Below are positions 52,074 to 64,000 of a stretch of DNA of 64,000 nt, one piece after another. This DNA comes from Buxus sempervirens (taxonomy: Eukaryota > Streptophyta > Magnoliopsida > Buxales > Buxaceae), in contig OX387185.1 in the NCBI GenBank assembly GCA_947561395.2, forward strand, positions 35,010,213-35,074,212. The letters run 5' to 3'. The translations under genes were made by a program, and so were the position numbers. The notes below the pieces were generated by a model. That model ran no database searches. It was not told the DNA's origin and was given only the letters and a program-made list of their open reading frames with translations. Positions within the stretch are counted from its first letter, which is position 1. The number at the start of each line of letters is the position of its first letter.

Positions 52074-54593
52074 CTTGCCACATCTAGTTTCCTTGTGAGC
52101 CAGGGCTTTTCTTCCTATTTCAACATTTCATATCATCAACATAATAAGGGACAATAGGCCATATGAACAATACATCAACCCATATAAAGCTCATCAATAC
52201 TTGCATAAATGAGATGTATTAGGTGTAACAGCAGCTTGCGAATTTTTTATGTATTTAAAATCTAAACAAGAAAGGCATTATATATAGAGATGTCTTTTTA
52301 TAATGTAACAATTGTTTCTGAGTTGAAACTTAGCATACGAGGTGCGAGCAATGAGAAACAAAGCTTCATTAAAAATGCAAAAGGATGAACAGAAAATGTC
52401 ACCAAAAAAAGAAAAAAAATAGACTAAAACAATAATAAAGAAAACAATAAACAAATATAAAAATCAGATAAATAGAAGCAACAAATTATGGTCCCTTCTC
52501 TCTAATATTTTCAAATAGAAGCCGGAATAGAGCACATTATATTTTCAAATATAAACAAATATGAAAATTAGATAAATAGAAGTAGCCCAATAAGTAACCT
52601 TACCTTAATGAGTTCTCTTCTCTCTACATTTCCTAAATAACCAGGAATAGAGCACATAATATTTTCAAAACATGGACTTGTTTTTCACCTTTTTGTTCCA
52701 GAATTTAAGGCCTTTCATTGACATCTGGTCTTAAAGCTATTGACCATTGTTTACCAACAAAATATGGTCTTCCATATCACTAAAACATAGCAGGTTATCA
52801 GTGTCTTTAGGCATGGAGTTAGGCAGTAGGTATGTATTGACAACAACCAACTCCAAATTTATGCAGATAGCCACTACTTGAAATCATCTGTAAAATATCC
52901 ACCATCATATATGAAACAACCATGTTTGACTAGTAGATTAGCTACATGATAAATTTAGTCTTTATGTGCAGAAAATATATAACCCACAAGAAATAAAATA
53001 TATATATATATATAAAATAAAAAGGCAACTATTTGTATGGCTTAGAACACACCTAGATTATACTTCTACTACAAACCCATCAAAATCCAAGCATCATACT
53101 ATGAATGATGAGATCCTCACCTAAAAGATGAAAATGCCCCAAGGTCAAAAGAACACAACATAGAACAGAAAAATCTAACAAAGCTCCGAAGTTAGGTCTA
53201 ACACTTGCTTGGATCTGGCACATAGAATTCTCAATTATTATTGATTGGGACTTGATCTTTTATGAAAGAAAACATGAAGAGCACCAAAAGAATTTCAACT
53301 AAAGTAAAGAAAAATCTAATGAAGAGAAACAATCAAACAATAAGGAAGCAGAGCCATGGATAGAGAACCAGAAGAATTTCAACTAAAGTAAAGAAAAATC
53401 TAATGAAGCTCTGAAGTTAGGTCTAACACTTGCTTGGATCTGGCACATAGAATTCTCAATTATTATTGATTGGGACTTCATCTTTCATGAAAGAAAACAT
53501 GGTTTTGAAGAAAGAGAGTAGTCAAAATAAAAAATAAAGCACCTTACAGAGTTACAGTTCCTTCTAAGTGAAATACATTGGGTCCAGGTGACCTACGTAT
53601 TTAGTTGATGGGATTAAAATATCAACCTCTATATTTATTTTTAACAGTAATTTGTAAGATAAAACCAACCTCTGTATTTAGTTATCAGACCCACTGCTTG
53701 GTGTATCACTTATGTTAAAGTTAATGAATTTCAGTTAACCAAAAAGGAAGAGCAAGAAAAAACACTATTTAAACCCCTTTCTATTTAGAAAATGGACACA
53801 CAATAAAAAAAAACTCCTTTCTATTTAAACCCCTACAAGAATCTTCACTTGATGCTCCAAACAAAAGCCATGTGGGGTGTGTAATTGGTAAGTGGAGAAG
53901 AGATTAAAACAAATATTTGCTCGGTATCAGTCAAGTTAATCTCTTCGGTCGATGGATTTCAATGGTGTCTTACGGCAGTCTATGGTCCCAGCAAACCCAG
54001 AATTAGCGAGAGAAGTGGATCAAAACAGAGTAAAAAATTAAACAAAAAATCAGAAACGTACCTGATTACAAACTTTGTAAAGCTTTTTGAGTTAACCCAC
54101 CACGCAGATGTAGAGATTTAAAGAGAGAAACTGAGAGAGGTTTTCCTCACGATCAATCCAAGATAACAGACGATGGTGGCGAAGAAGACTCCTCTTCTAT
54201 GAAGAAAAAAATCTCAACAATGATCAAGAGAATGTTAACGGAGGAAGAATCGTCACCCACGAATGGTGAAGATGAAGTCGAGACGTTCTCGGGAAGGCTA
54301 TTGTTGAAGAAGAAGAGCAGTCGAAATTTTTGGGCTATTGTCCTCGGGAAGTTTATCAAACGAGTCGAGACCTAATTGCTGCATGATTTCTAACTCACGT
54401 GAATTACAAAAAACACCCCCCACGTCTAACTTATGATTCTCGTGAGAAGCAGGAATTGGGGTCTAAGAAAATCATGTGGCATTTTGAATTCTCATAGGAA
54501 TTGGTATCCCAAACATCGGAATTGATATTTTTTTTGTCTCAATTCCAATTTTCACCCTCCAATTCACGCGATCCAAACGGACCCGAAGAGAAT
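52074..54593. other. Noncoding stretch with a 225-bp tandem duplication and LINE scrap
   Basis: GTTAGGTCTAACACTTGCTT occurs at 53191 and 53416, with matching sequence around, giving a direct duplication of about 225 bp. At about 53885-54010 the + strand reads SVDGFQWCLTAVYGPSKPR, resembling the endonuclease domain of an L1 LINE. It is only about 40 codons long. Confidence 0.45.
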
Positions 54594-55553
54594 TAAGATT
54601 TATCAGAGTGGTAGGAAGCTTAAATTATTCATTAGAATCTGAATCTTTCTATTACATCAAATATTCAAATAAAAGACAAACTACAACTAAACTAACTCCT
54701 AAAAGTCTACTAGTTTACCTACTATCATTTTAGGAAAATAAAAACACCTACATCAATATGCTACTCTTGGCTTCTAAATATTCTAGATTCAGGCCCACTA
54801 TCTGACTAACCCAAGGTGTCCTCTCTAAGATCACCTGAAAACAAAACATTTAAAAGCAAGAATGAGATATAAAATCTCAGCAAGTAGCAACATGCATGAA
54901 AGAAAACAGTTTATATATATATATATATCCTTTACAAACCATTCATGAGTTGCAAAACAATATCACAAGTATCGCTAAAACAAGAAGACAAAGCCGTATA
55001 AATCAAATCCACAATTTTCCCCAAATTAATACAAATAGTTTTTCCCAACACAATTCATCATGTTAATCATGTCATTTTAATATTTCTTTTCAAACCGTTC
55101 TTGTCAAAACATGGCTAAACCGATCAATCAATCTCTTTCTTTTTAAAAGAAATCAAATCATTTATAATTAGTAATTAAAGTTCACCTTCGGGTAGTATCC
55201 TACCTCTACCGCAGGGTGTGAGCACATAGCATTCACACCTTCTCCGCAGGAGAATGCACATCTCTAGACCGTAGGCGCCCCCTGCAGGAGATAGCATAAC
55301 TCAACTGTAGAATGTGAACACGTAGTACCTACGTCTCCCCCGCAGGAGATAGTTTCCTCACCCTCAAGTGATATTCATACACCCATCTCCCATGTAGGAT
55401 GCCATCATGTAGTAATCACATCTCTCCCACATGAGGTAAACACATCTCTGCCACCAAGCAGGTAAAAGTCTCTGCCACCTAGCAGGTAATAATTTCTGCC
55501 ACCAAGCAGGTAATAACCGTAATATACATCTCTACCATCAAGCAAGTAATACA

Positions 55554-57942
55554 TGTAACGCCTCGAACTTGGGTCAATTCAAAATAAGCACCCAACCTGA
55601 ATTTGAAGTGCTACTGGGCCCAAAGCATCTAATTACCAAACAATAAAATTTAATTCAATCAACAATTAATATCAGAGTGCGGAAGTCTAACATCAATAAA
55701 ATCAATAACTATGGGTAAAAATATCATTCAAACAATCACATAAATAATAATCAAAAGTTTGGTAAAATGGTTTCTATCACTCTCGCTCTCATAATCATCC
55801 AATCCATAAATTAGCAAAATAAGAATCAAATGTGTTAATCAACTGTATCAACCTCCAATCAATGTCTACTCAGGATAATAATAATCCTTCGGGAGAAAAT
55901 CAGCAAACTCGCCCTGAGAACTAACCCCCAAGTCTCTCTCATGTGGATCAGCTAAAAAATAAAACAAAACAAAACACGGATGAGATACGAATATCCCAAT
56001 AGATAACACTATGCATGAATAAATAGTTTATATACATAAAAATAGTCATGCTTTCATGCTCAATAAAGTAAACGACAAGTTAGGATACAATATCAACAAA
56101 TAAGACAGTACTTAATTAAAAACATTTCAGCAAGTATAATATTTCTCATCAACATGATTTTTAACACAATGGTGCAATAAGTAAAACCAAAACTCAACAA
56201 TCATATAACATTGTAGGACTTATGAAGACAAGAAGGCCTTCAACAAGAAACTCTCCGTCCACTACGCCACCATGCGACTTATGAGCGAAGCTAGTAATAC
56301 AATCCTCACACTTGAATGACATCTGATAATATGAGGCCTAGACATCGACTTATTGCGCATGAAACTTACGGAGTTTGGCGTGTACCACCTAAGTATATAG
56401 CCCCTGAATCTGTACATGGGGATGGCCACTAATCCGCACATATAGGGTACTCACCAGCAACTAAAATCTGAAATGAGACCTTATTGACATGAAGACCCTC
56501 CAATGCAAACTAACTTGCAAAGGAAGCGTAAACACAAACTAGGAGTATCCAATCAAAGATAAACCTCTTCATTCTCTAGCTTAAACCTATGGATCCATAT
56601 GCAGCTATGCTCACTAGACACCAATAATAGCAACTCACTCAAAATCAATGTAATTTAGTAATAGTGCCTAGTGGCATATAGGGGTTTTCAAAGCTTATAC
56701 TATATCCAAAAATAACTCAACATATCAAATCTGGTATAAAGTTTTTTTAATAAAGTTTCAATAGTCGAGACACTTTAAAATATACTATACGGAGTAAGAA
56801 TTATTCAACTCAACTCAAATTAGATTGTGAAAGAATCCAAATTCCGTGAATACCGAAAGTGAGACATTCTTTTAGCAAAATATACCTAAATACTCATTAA
56901 ATTGTTTTTAAAGCAAACGATCAATGTAAACAATTTGTAAGCACTTAATATTTGTTGGTTCAAAGATTTAATATCATTAAAAGTTATTTTATATTGAAAT
57001 TTCTCTCAAAACTCAGAAAATATGAAATCTGTGTTGATCACTCGACCTAGGCGCTCAAGCGGTATGGTTAGGCGATCTTGTATCTAAATTTAGACTAGAA
57101 AACAACTTGGTGCTCAAGCGAATTGATGGGCAACCTAAATATTTTTTAGGTTTTGAACTGTCGCTAAACCTTGGTCGCTTAGGCGATCTGTTAGGCGACT
57201 GATTATCTAGAATTTATAGGCGAGTCGCTAGATAGGATCGCTCAGGCAATCATAATGAGCGCTCTACTAATAGCGGCTAATTCCAAACTTCTGAAACAAG
57301 TTTTTATGCAATATAGGACTTCCTATACATAAAAATCAACTCTAATCATATTCATAATCATACATTCAACACTTCAAAGCATGCTAGCCGATCAAACCTC
57401 AATAAAAACACATTAACGTCAAAACGGGTGTGCTACCTACCTTTGATCACTCAAGGTTTCCTTCTTCCTCTTTTGTCTTTTTAGTTTGGGATTTGATCTC
57501 TATTCTATCAACCACACAACTCCTTCTAGAATGCAATTCTCCTCAAGACCAGCAAGCTCCTCAGTTTTTCCTTTTTCTCTCTCTGTTCCTCTTCTCTTCT
57601 CTCAATTCTTCCTTCTCTTCTTTCAGCCGCCAGAGACAACTACGTAGGGTATAGGTATATGATTAGTTGTATACACAATAAGAAACCCTATTTTATTCCA
57701 TGCGATTCCATGTATCTCCCCTCTACCAATTTCCATGCAATTAACCAATCAGATTAAAAATAATTCTTAACTTTATACTTACCTCATTATCTTATGATCC
57801 AACGGTTGGATTTGCATCATACTCTTGATTTCCTTAATCCATGTGATCACCTATATAATTCATTACAAATTTTCAGTAAAATCTACAATAAAATATTGAT
57901 TTTTATTTAATTAAAATTTCTGAAAATTTTTGGGGACTTACA
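55554..57942 (+). mobile_element. Solo LTR 3, 2389 bp, TSD ATACA
   Basis: It begins TGTAACGCCTCGAACTTGGG and ends TGGGGACTTACA, flanked by ATACA (55549-55553 and 57943-57947). Same family and orientation as solo LTR 2, including the CGCTCAGGCGATC-type words near 57060-57250. Confidence 0.93.
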
Positions 57943-59824
57943 ATACACATTTCTGCCACCAAGCAGGTAATACACATCTCTGCGACCAAGCAGGTAAAAA
58001 TAAATTTGGCCACCAAGCCACTGTACAGATAATCCACATTGCCATCCTTAGCATATAAATCATTCCATGGTACATGGAAGAGCATAAATCCACAATCCAA
58101 TTTCGTATATAAAGTAGTTTGTTCATGTTTAATTAATAATTCAAAACCTCTTATCAATACTTATTATATTTCAAAACATAGGCTCAACGTATTCAAATCT
58201 GTTATAAAAGTATTTCGATAAATTTCAGGACTTGAATCATATCTAAAACAATGTTTTATAGGTGTAGAAATCAACCAAAACTATTTAAAACAAATTCTAG
58301 AACCAAAACTCTCTTTCAAGTTAAAACAAGACATATTTCAGTAGAACGTACCCAAAACTTTGTATAATTTTTATAAAATTAATCGAACACTCAAAACAAC
58401 TCATAAACACCCAAATCTTATTTGTGCATATGTTTGATTTGTCTAAAAACATTTTATAATAAAAATCTAGGTATATTTCCCAAAATTATAAAATCTAGGT
58501 TGGGCGCTCAACAGGGCGCTCAAGCGATCCTATCTAGCGATCTTTGAAACAAAACAGAACAAACAGGTGCTCAACAGAGCACTCAAGCAATCGTGTTGAG
58601 TGGTCAATAATAGAAATAATACAAGTGAATTGCTTGACATTGCTTGAGCGACCTGTCAAGCGCTCACCCAATTGCAGGAAAACCTGGAAATCCTATTTCT
58701 GTAATTTTCCTCTTTTGATCCTTTAAACCATGATTCCAACAAATCAAACCATGTATAGAACATCTAATATTATCTATAAATCATTCTAAACAAACCAAAG
58801 CACAAATTTATTAATCAAAATCTTAGATAATCAACACTAAAGAGCATACTTAACATATTTCATAAACCCCATCTAAGATCATTCAAACCCACAAAATCTA
58901 CTTTATAAAATGCATGGTTTGGTATATCAAATTATCATATATTAATTTCAGATCAAGCTCAAACAATTAAACCTAAAATCATGCAACGATAAAACAAAAC
59001 GGGGTATTACTACTTGCCTCAAAATGCAAAATCCTTCTTTTCAAGGTACAGCCAAAATCTGCTATTATTGCACCTTACTAGAGACCTCAAAACACCATCT
59101 CCACCGTTCAGATTAAAGCTCCACCAATCGTGAACAAAAACTCCCAAATTGGAGGCCGATCTAACGGTTGAATCTTTCTAGATCGCATTTTGATGAACTC
59201 TGGTCAGAAATGTCTGAAGCACCTTCTCTATCTATATTCCCCAAACGTGAGAGCCCTTATTTCTCCTCCTTTTTCTCTATATGATTTTATTAGAAGAAAC
59301 CCTAACTCCTCTCTAAAGCCCCCTTTTATAGGCTCACCTAAAATAGAAGTTCTGATAGGTTTGAAAATTTTCTAACTAAACCCACTAAGATTCCTAATCT
59401 TTCACAACTCCTTCTAATTCTTTTCTCTTAATTCTAAATAAGAGAAACTTCTGTTTTTCCTAATTTTCGTGCTAATTCTTTCTCTTATTTTTAAATATTT
59501 CAAAAACTCCCTAAAACTCCTATTTTCCTCAACTTAAGGCTCCTAATCAACTATAATTACCAATATGTCATTTTCCCACTTATTAAGCTATAATTATCAT
59601 TATTAATAATCAATTTAAACCCAACTTAGGTCTTAAATAATTTCTCAAATCTAATAATAATTTAATTATTTACCAATAATTAGAAGGAATTGACCAAAAT
59701 ACCTTTCTCTTGATAATCTCATATCTACCCATTGTATTTCTTCTAAAATTTTCACATTTATTCTCCTTATTATTCTTAATCAATTATACATCTCAGATGG
59801 ATGAAAAGTACCCCAAATCATATG

Positions 59825-59825
<1 letters not shown>

Positions 59826-59860
<35 letters not shown>
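59826..59860. repeat. (TA)n microsatellite
   Basis: About 17 TA units inside the LTR ending at 59952. Confidence 0.95.
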
Positions 59861-59863
<3 letters not shown>

Positions 59864-59952
59864 ATCTCCAATTTATTTTGATAAATTCATTAACATTCCA
59901 AATATTCATATTTAATTCGCTTTATTTATTTGTTAAAATTCGGGGTTTTACA

Positions 59953-61000
59953 GTTTGGAAATTAAAACTTTAATAGTTTTGATGAGGTGGCAAGAGAGAA
60001 AATGTATATTAACAATTTTTCCCATCTTTTTCTGATTATTTAAAATTAAATACCAAAGTTACCCTTTAGTAGGTTGTTTCAATGTTTACAACATTGGCTC
60101 AAATGAAAAAAAAAAAAACAAACCTGGTTCACATATCTTGAGGGCATTTTAGGTACTCAAGGACTAAATAAAACCTTTTACTTTTAAATGTAAATGAGAC
60201 TCTAAGTTTGGACCAAATACTAATACATAATGTAATGTTTTGTTCAAAAAGAGGAAAAATTAAGTTTTGTTGGTTGTTAGAGTGGTGGGTTGCTTAGCAT
60301 TAGAAGCTATTATCAACTTTGCTTAATTCGTAGAATTGGAAATTATTTTTAAAAAAAATGGGAAGAGGAATCACAATAGCTTAAGAGAAGCTTAAAACCC
60401 AATTCTAAGGAATTATTTTGGATGGAGATTCTTAGTTCTAATTCCTCATTTGAAGCCCATGTACCTAGCCCAACTCGTTTGTTCTGACACACGATCCAAT
60501 ATATATGTTATTGTAAAATTGGATTGGAAGGTTTCTTTGATTTTCAACATAGGATTCAGTCCATAAGTTGATGTGTATATCATGAATGGACCAATTGCAA
60601 GTATGTATTGCAAATACCTTTGTCTTGCAAAATTTTTTCTAGCAATGGGGCTTGATCGTTTCTAATTCTTTAGACGTACATTTCAAGGATCTTACGCTTG
60701 TGACAAACGACACAAGAAGGATGGACACAATACCCATTAAATAATTTGATATTTTGAATTGCTTTCATCATTGAATTACAAAATCCACAAACCCCCACCA
60801 AGCTAAACTCAACCCCATAATCAAAATTATACTTCAAAAGAAAACAAAATTCAACTGGAGCTCCACAACTACTGTAATGATCCACCACAAGCAGAGGAAC
60901 TCAAACCCAAATTCATCTTCAAATGGGCTTCAAGTAAATAGAATGTGATCTTTCACTCATTCCGAGTTCAAAACTCAGCATCAAAAGTCACCCAAACTCC
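59953..61000. other. Noncoding stretch downstream of the receptor kinase gene
   Basis: No other gene seen. The last 100-300 bases before 61001 probably hold the 3' UTR of the minus-strand kinase gene. Confidence 0.5.
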
Positions 61001-64000
61001 TCAAATGCTCACATGCTCCTCTTCCCTTGGCAAGCTCAGGACAGTATCCGACCAACGGCCGGGCGAGTGATCGCTGCCATTCGACGACACCTGAGCCTCA
61101 GTCCTCGATTCCCTGATCATCTTCAACACCTCCCTCATCGCCGGCCGGGTCTCGGGAACCACCGAGACACAAGCCACGGCCACATTCAAGAGCGCCCCCA
61201 GCTTCTCCTCGGAGGCCTCATTGCCGGAGGCAGGATCGTCTCCGGACTCGGTCTCCTCTTCCCGGACCGATCTAACCCACTGGGGAATGTCGCTGCCGTG
61301 CTCCTGAACCAGGTCCTGAAACGGCGTCTTTCCAGTGAGGAGCTCGAGGAGGAGGACGCCGAAGCTGTAGACGTCGGACTGGTGGGTGAAGTGGGGCTTG
61401 CGGGTGTCGCGGCACTCGGGTGCTCTGTAGAAGAGGGAACCTGCGTTGGGTTCTTCAATGGCGTCTGGGTCTCTTAAGGAAGTGAGACCGTAGTCGGTGA
61501 GGCAGGACTCGAAGTCGGAGCCCAACAAGACGTTGGAGGACTTGAGATTGCCATGAATCAGGCCTGGCGTTTGGTGGATGTAGACCAGACCTGCAGCTAG
61601 ATCTTCTGCTATTTTGAGGCATGACGTCCAGTGAAGAGGCTTGCCTCCACCTGAAGCTCTTGAGCCTGCACAACCAAACGGGACCTACAGAAGTTAGAAA
61701 AGCTTCAACATTGATTCTGATCTTCCTAGATGGAAGAAGCTGCAAAACCCAAACCCCCTTTTTTAAATTATGTACAAAAAGTATCACGAAAAATTAATTT
61801 TCCTTTTTTTTTTTTTTTTTTTCCTTTTTTTGGTTAAGGGAAGAACCCACATCATATATTTATATCACATTTAAAGATACATACTTCAATCCAATATCAT
61901 CTTAAGAAAACCATGATCCAGTGTGTTGAACAAATTGCACCTGTGAAGGCGCAACTGTGTATCAAAGACGAGACCATATCGCCTGGACCCTCTTGCTGGT
62001 CCAACGGCAATGAATGTGACCACATCAGCCTCTCATACCTATGTGGACACATGCATTGCCGTTGGACCAGCAGATCTTCCAGCATACGGCTCCAGCAGAT
62101 TTCAAGTCATCAAAGACCTAAACATGATATCTCAACACTTTGGGAGAACAAAACACATACATCTTCAATACAAATGAATATGGAAAATAGATTTTAAATG
62201 ATATTTTTTCAAAGAATTCAGATTCAGTCACCAATTTTTGATAATTATGGACTAATGATACTTTTTAAAAATAATTGAGAATTAGTGTGTTCATAAAGAG
62301 TTTCTTTCAAAAATGCCCTCAAGAGACTTTCAAAACCTGCTTTACCCATTTTGTTAAAAGGAGGTTTGCAAGTCTTTTTCAGGGCATTTTTGCAAGTCTA
62401 ATATACTACGTTAAACAAATGTTACACATAAAAGCTTAAGATTATAGGTAAAGTCACAACTAAATGTATTAACGGGCTCAAATACCATATATAAAAAGGT
62501 ATTATATATAGGATTTGAGCTTTGTAACAGTAACAGTCCTTACTAATTAAAACAAGACAAGCAAAAATAAAGAGAAAATAAAGAAAAAAAAGACAGGCAA
62601 ATCTCAACAATATCTCCAACTTAGCTATATTGTGTACTAATAAAATTAATCAAGCAAACTATTATATTTTTTAAGAACGCACAAAACATGGGATGGGAAA
62701 GTCACACTCAGTCTTTCAAATGAGTGGAACACAAGATTTACGGAAGTGGATTTGAGCTGGACTCAGAGTCACCGGACTGGACACTTGGTGGGGCCAAAAA
62801 TTTAAATTATGAAACAAGAGGGAAGGATTTTGTTAATGATTAGAAGCAAAGTGGGGTCTTGAAAAAAAAGGATAGAATAGAGATGTGGAGCAATCAGATC
62901 TAACATGAAAGACTTGGCAGAATCTATCACTTGTCTCATCCAAAATCTAAAGAGTGCTTATGGAAAGCGATTTAGATTACGACTCATGACAACTTCAATT
63001 ATCTCAAGACTTAAAGTATATGAATCCAACGGTGGAAATTCATTCATCTTAAAAAAGAAGGGGTATTTAAGTCTTTTCACTTGAAATTGTTAAACAGTGT
63101 CATCACCTGTAGAAACACTGATAAGAGACAAAAACAGATGAGGACCACTTGCACCCTGAACAAGAGTCTCTGAAGGGTAAAAAGTGAAAACAGAGAAAGG
63201 ACAAAAGAGGAGTCAAATAAATCGCATCTAGTCCTCTGGATGAACCAATCAGACCGTAGTACAATTTTTACTCTGCATGGTGTGGCCCCACTTCCACCGT
63301 ACGTTGAACAAGTACACCATGCACAAAGTTCAAACAAAAAAGATAGACGATTTGCTGTCTCGCTAACACATAATTCTACTGCCCTACGGGTGCATGTTAA
63401 AACCGAACCCCTAACCAATTTCGATTCGGTTTGGTTCCTTGATCTGTTCGGTTTTGGTCCAAAGATCCTGTGGGATGGATGCTTGATTAAACCGAATAAA
63501 AAACGACCAGAATTCATATATTTGCCTAAACGGGCTTGATTAAACCGATTAAAAAACGACTAGAATTCATATATTTATCTAAACGGAATTGAACCGAAAC
63601 CGAAACCGACCTAATATATCATATATATATATAATACAATATATATTAAACCATGAAAACTTACCTTTAAACTTTGAAGGTATTATAAACAATACTTTTT
63701 TGCTTGAGCACAAGCATGTATTGGTATAATGCGAATCAAACCAAATTAGATTGATTTCAGGTAATTCGGTTTGGTTCGGTCTGGTTTGGATTGACTACAA
63801 AATATTTTCTGTTTGATCATGGCTCAACCCGAGTTGTATCCTTACGGCCAACATGACTCCACGTTCTGGCTTACATTCTGCCACGTTAACCATTTTATCA
63901 ATGGGCCCACAAATTGAACGGTGCAGATTGTTCCGCAAGGAAATAAAGATAAAGGAAAAAAAATTGCAAGGAACGTACCGTGAAGGAGAGAGAATAAACT
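61001..64000 (-). CDS. LRR receptor-like pseudokinase, 3' end (At1g60630-like), partial
   Basis: Plasma-membrane LRR-III receptor-like kinase of the 'inactive' At1g60630 type. Exon 2 is 61665-61001 (TGA at 61003). The last 22 nt of exon 1 are 64000-63979, reading SLFSLLHG across the join, with donor G|GTACGT and acceptor TTGTGCAG. The 2313-bp intron lies between. The kinase C-lobe shows HGNLKSSN in place of HRDxxxxN (catalytic Asp lost), TDYGL in place of DFG, APE, DVYSFGVLLLELLTGKTPF and RPAMREVLKMI. It ends SDHSPGRWSDTVLSLPREEE. The frame is clean and both splice sites fit the family, so the gene is probably intact, with LRRs, membrane helix and N-lobe beyond 64000. It likely signals as a scaffold, not as an active kinase. 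Confidence 0.9.
61982..62082. ncRNA. Strong hairpin in the kinase intron (MIRNA-like or MITE)
   Basis: Arms 61994-62025 and 62041-62072 pair over 32 bp with only two mismatches, around a 15-base loop. A weaker extension (CTGGA with TCCAG) lies outside a 5-6 nt internal loop. The arm reads TGCTGGTCCAACGGCAATG. The size and shape resemble a plant miRNA precursor, but a small inverted-repeat element is equally possible. Either strand could fold. Confidence 0.55.
63482..63594. repeat. 53-bp tandem duplication
   Basis: CTTGATTAAACCGAATAAAA at 63482 recurs as CTTGATTAAACCGATTAAAA at 63535, and both units continue to CTAAACGG. It lies in the kinase intron within a region rich in CGGTTTGGTT words. 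Confidence 0.85.

Larger units (their letters stand above)
54594..59952 (+). mobile_element. LTR of the same family, host of solo LTR 3, left end missing
   Basis: It ends TTCGGGGTTTTACA at 59952. The left edge near 54594 aligns (TATCAGAGTG) with a point about 110 bp inside solo LTR 3, so the TGTAAC end is lost. The repeat TCTGCCACCAAGCAGGTAAT is interrupted at 55553 and continues at 57948, showing that solo LTR 3 landed inside it. Removing that insertion leaves about 2.96 kb. Confidence 0.8.

Noticed and set aside
61013-61477. 154-codon open frame on the plus strand
   Set aside because: It is the complement of the GC-rich kinase exon and has no family match.

Overview
The window looks like an AT-rich nuclear segment of a flowering plant, probably a woody eudicot. 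Evidence for this is GT-AG spliced genes, a MAX2-type F-box sequence, plant beta-glucosidase exons, an LRR-III receptor-like kinase and abundant plant transposons (CACTA, Tat-like Gypsy, long solo LTRs, L1-type LINE, Helitron). No tRNA, rRNA or CRISPR locus was found.

Layout. (1) 1-7590: a CACTA (En/Spm) transposon on the minus strand, with a five-exon TNP2-type transposase whose frame is open except for one TGA, and a second gene of the Transposase_24 type. Its 3' end lies outside the window. (2) 10057-11525: a complete four-exon gene for a 204-residue coiled-coil protein. (3) 13303-18112: a large palindrome made of promoter-like and C-terminal fragments of a MAX2 homologue, arms about 1.7 kb, loop 169 bp, with a 1.2 kb insertion in the right arm. 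This is the most unusual object in the window, because transcription through it would give a long hairpin RNA. (4) 22-27 kb: single-exon fragments of DEG7 protease, RNA polymerase subunit 5 and an unknown gene, with a clear Helitron 3' terminus at 23110-23141. (5) 28110-29830: a LINE remnant. (6) 31280-32753: the 3' half of a GH1 beta-glucosidase gene in an open frame, lying between two identical 40-bp repeats. (7) 36850-50300: the leader and gag start of a Tat-like retrotransposon on the minus strand, cut by a CACTA terminus inside gag, plus a second copy of the leader and LTR invaded by two solo LTRs with perfect 5-bp target duplications. (8) 50340-59952: further LTRs of the same family, one containing a third solo LTR with a perfect target duplication. 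(9) 61001-64000: the 3' end of an LRR receptor-like pseudokinase gene, with a strong 32-bp hairpin in its 2.3 kb intron.

Only two genes look functional: the coiled-coil gene and the partly included receptor kinase. Everything else is transposon or gene-fragment sequence. Exon borders were read by eye from splice sites and reading frames. Family names rest on remembered motifs, not on a search.
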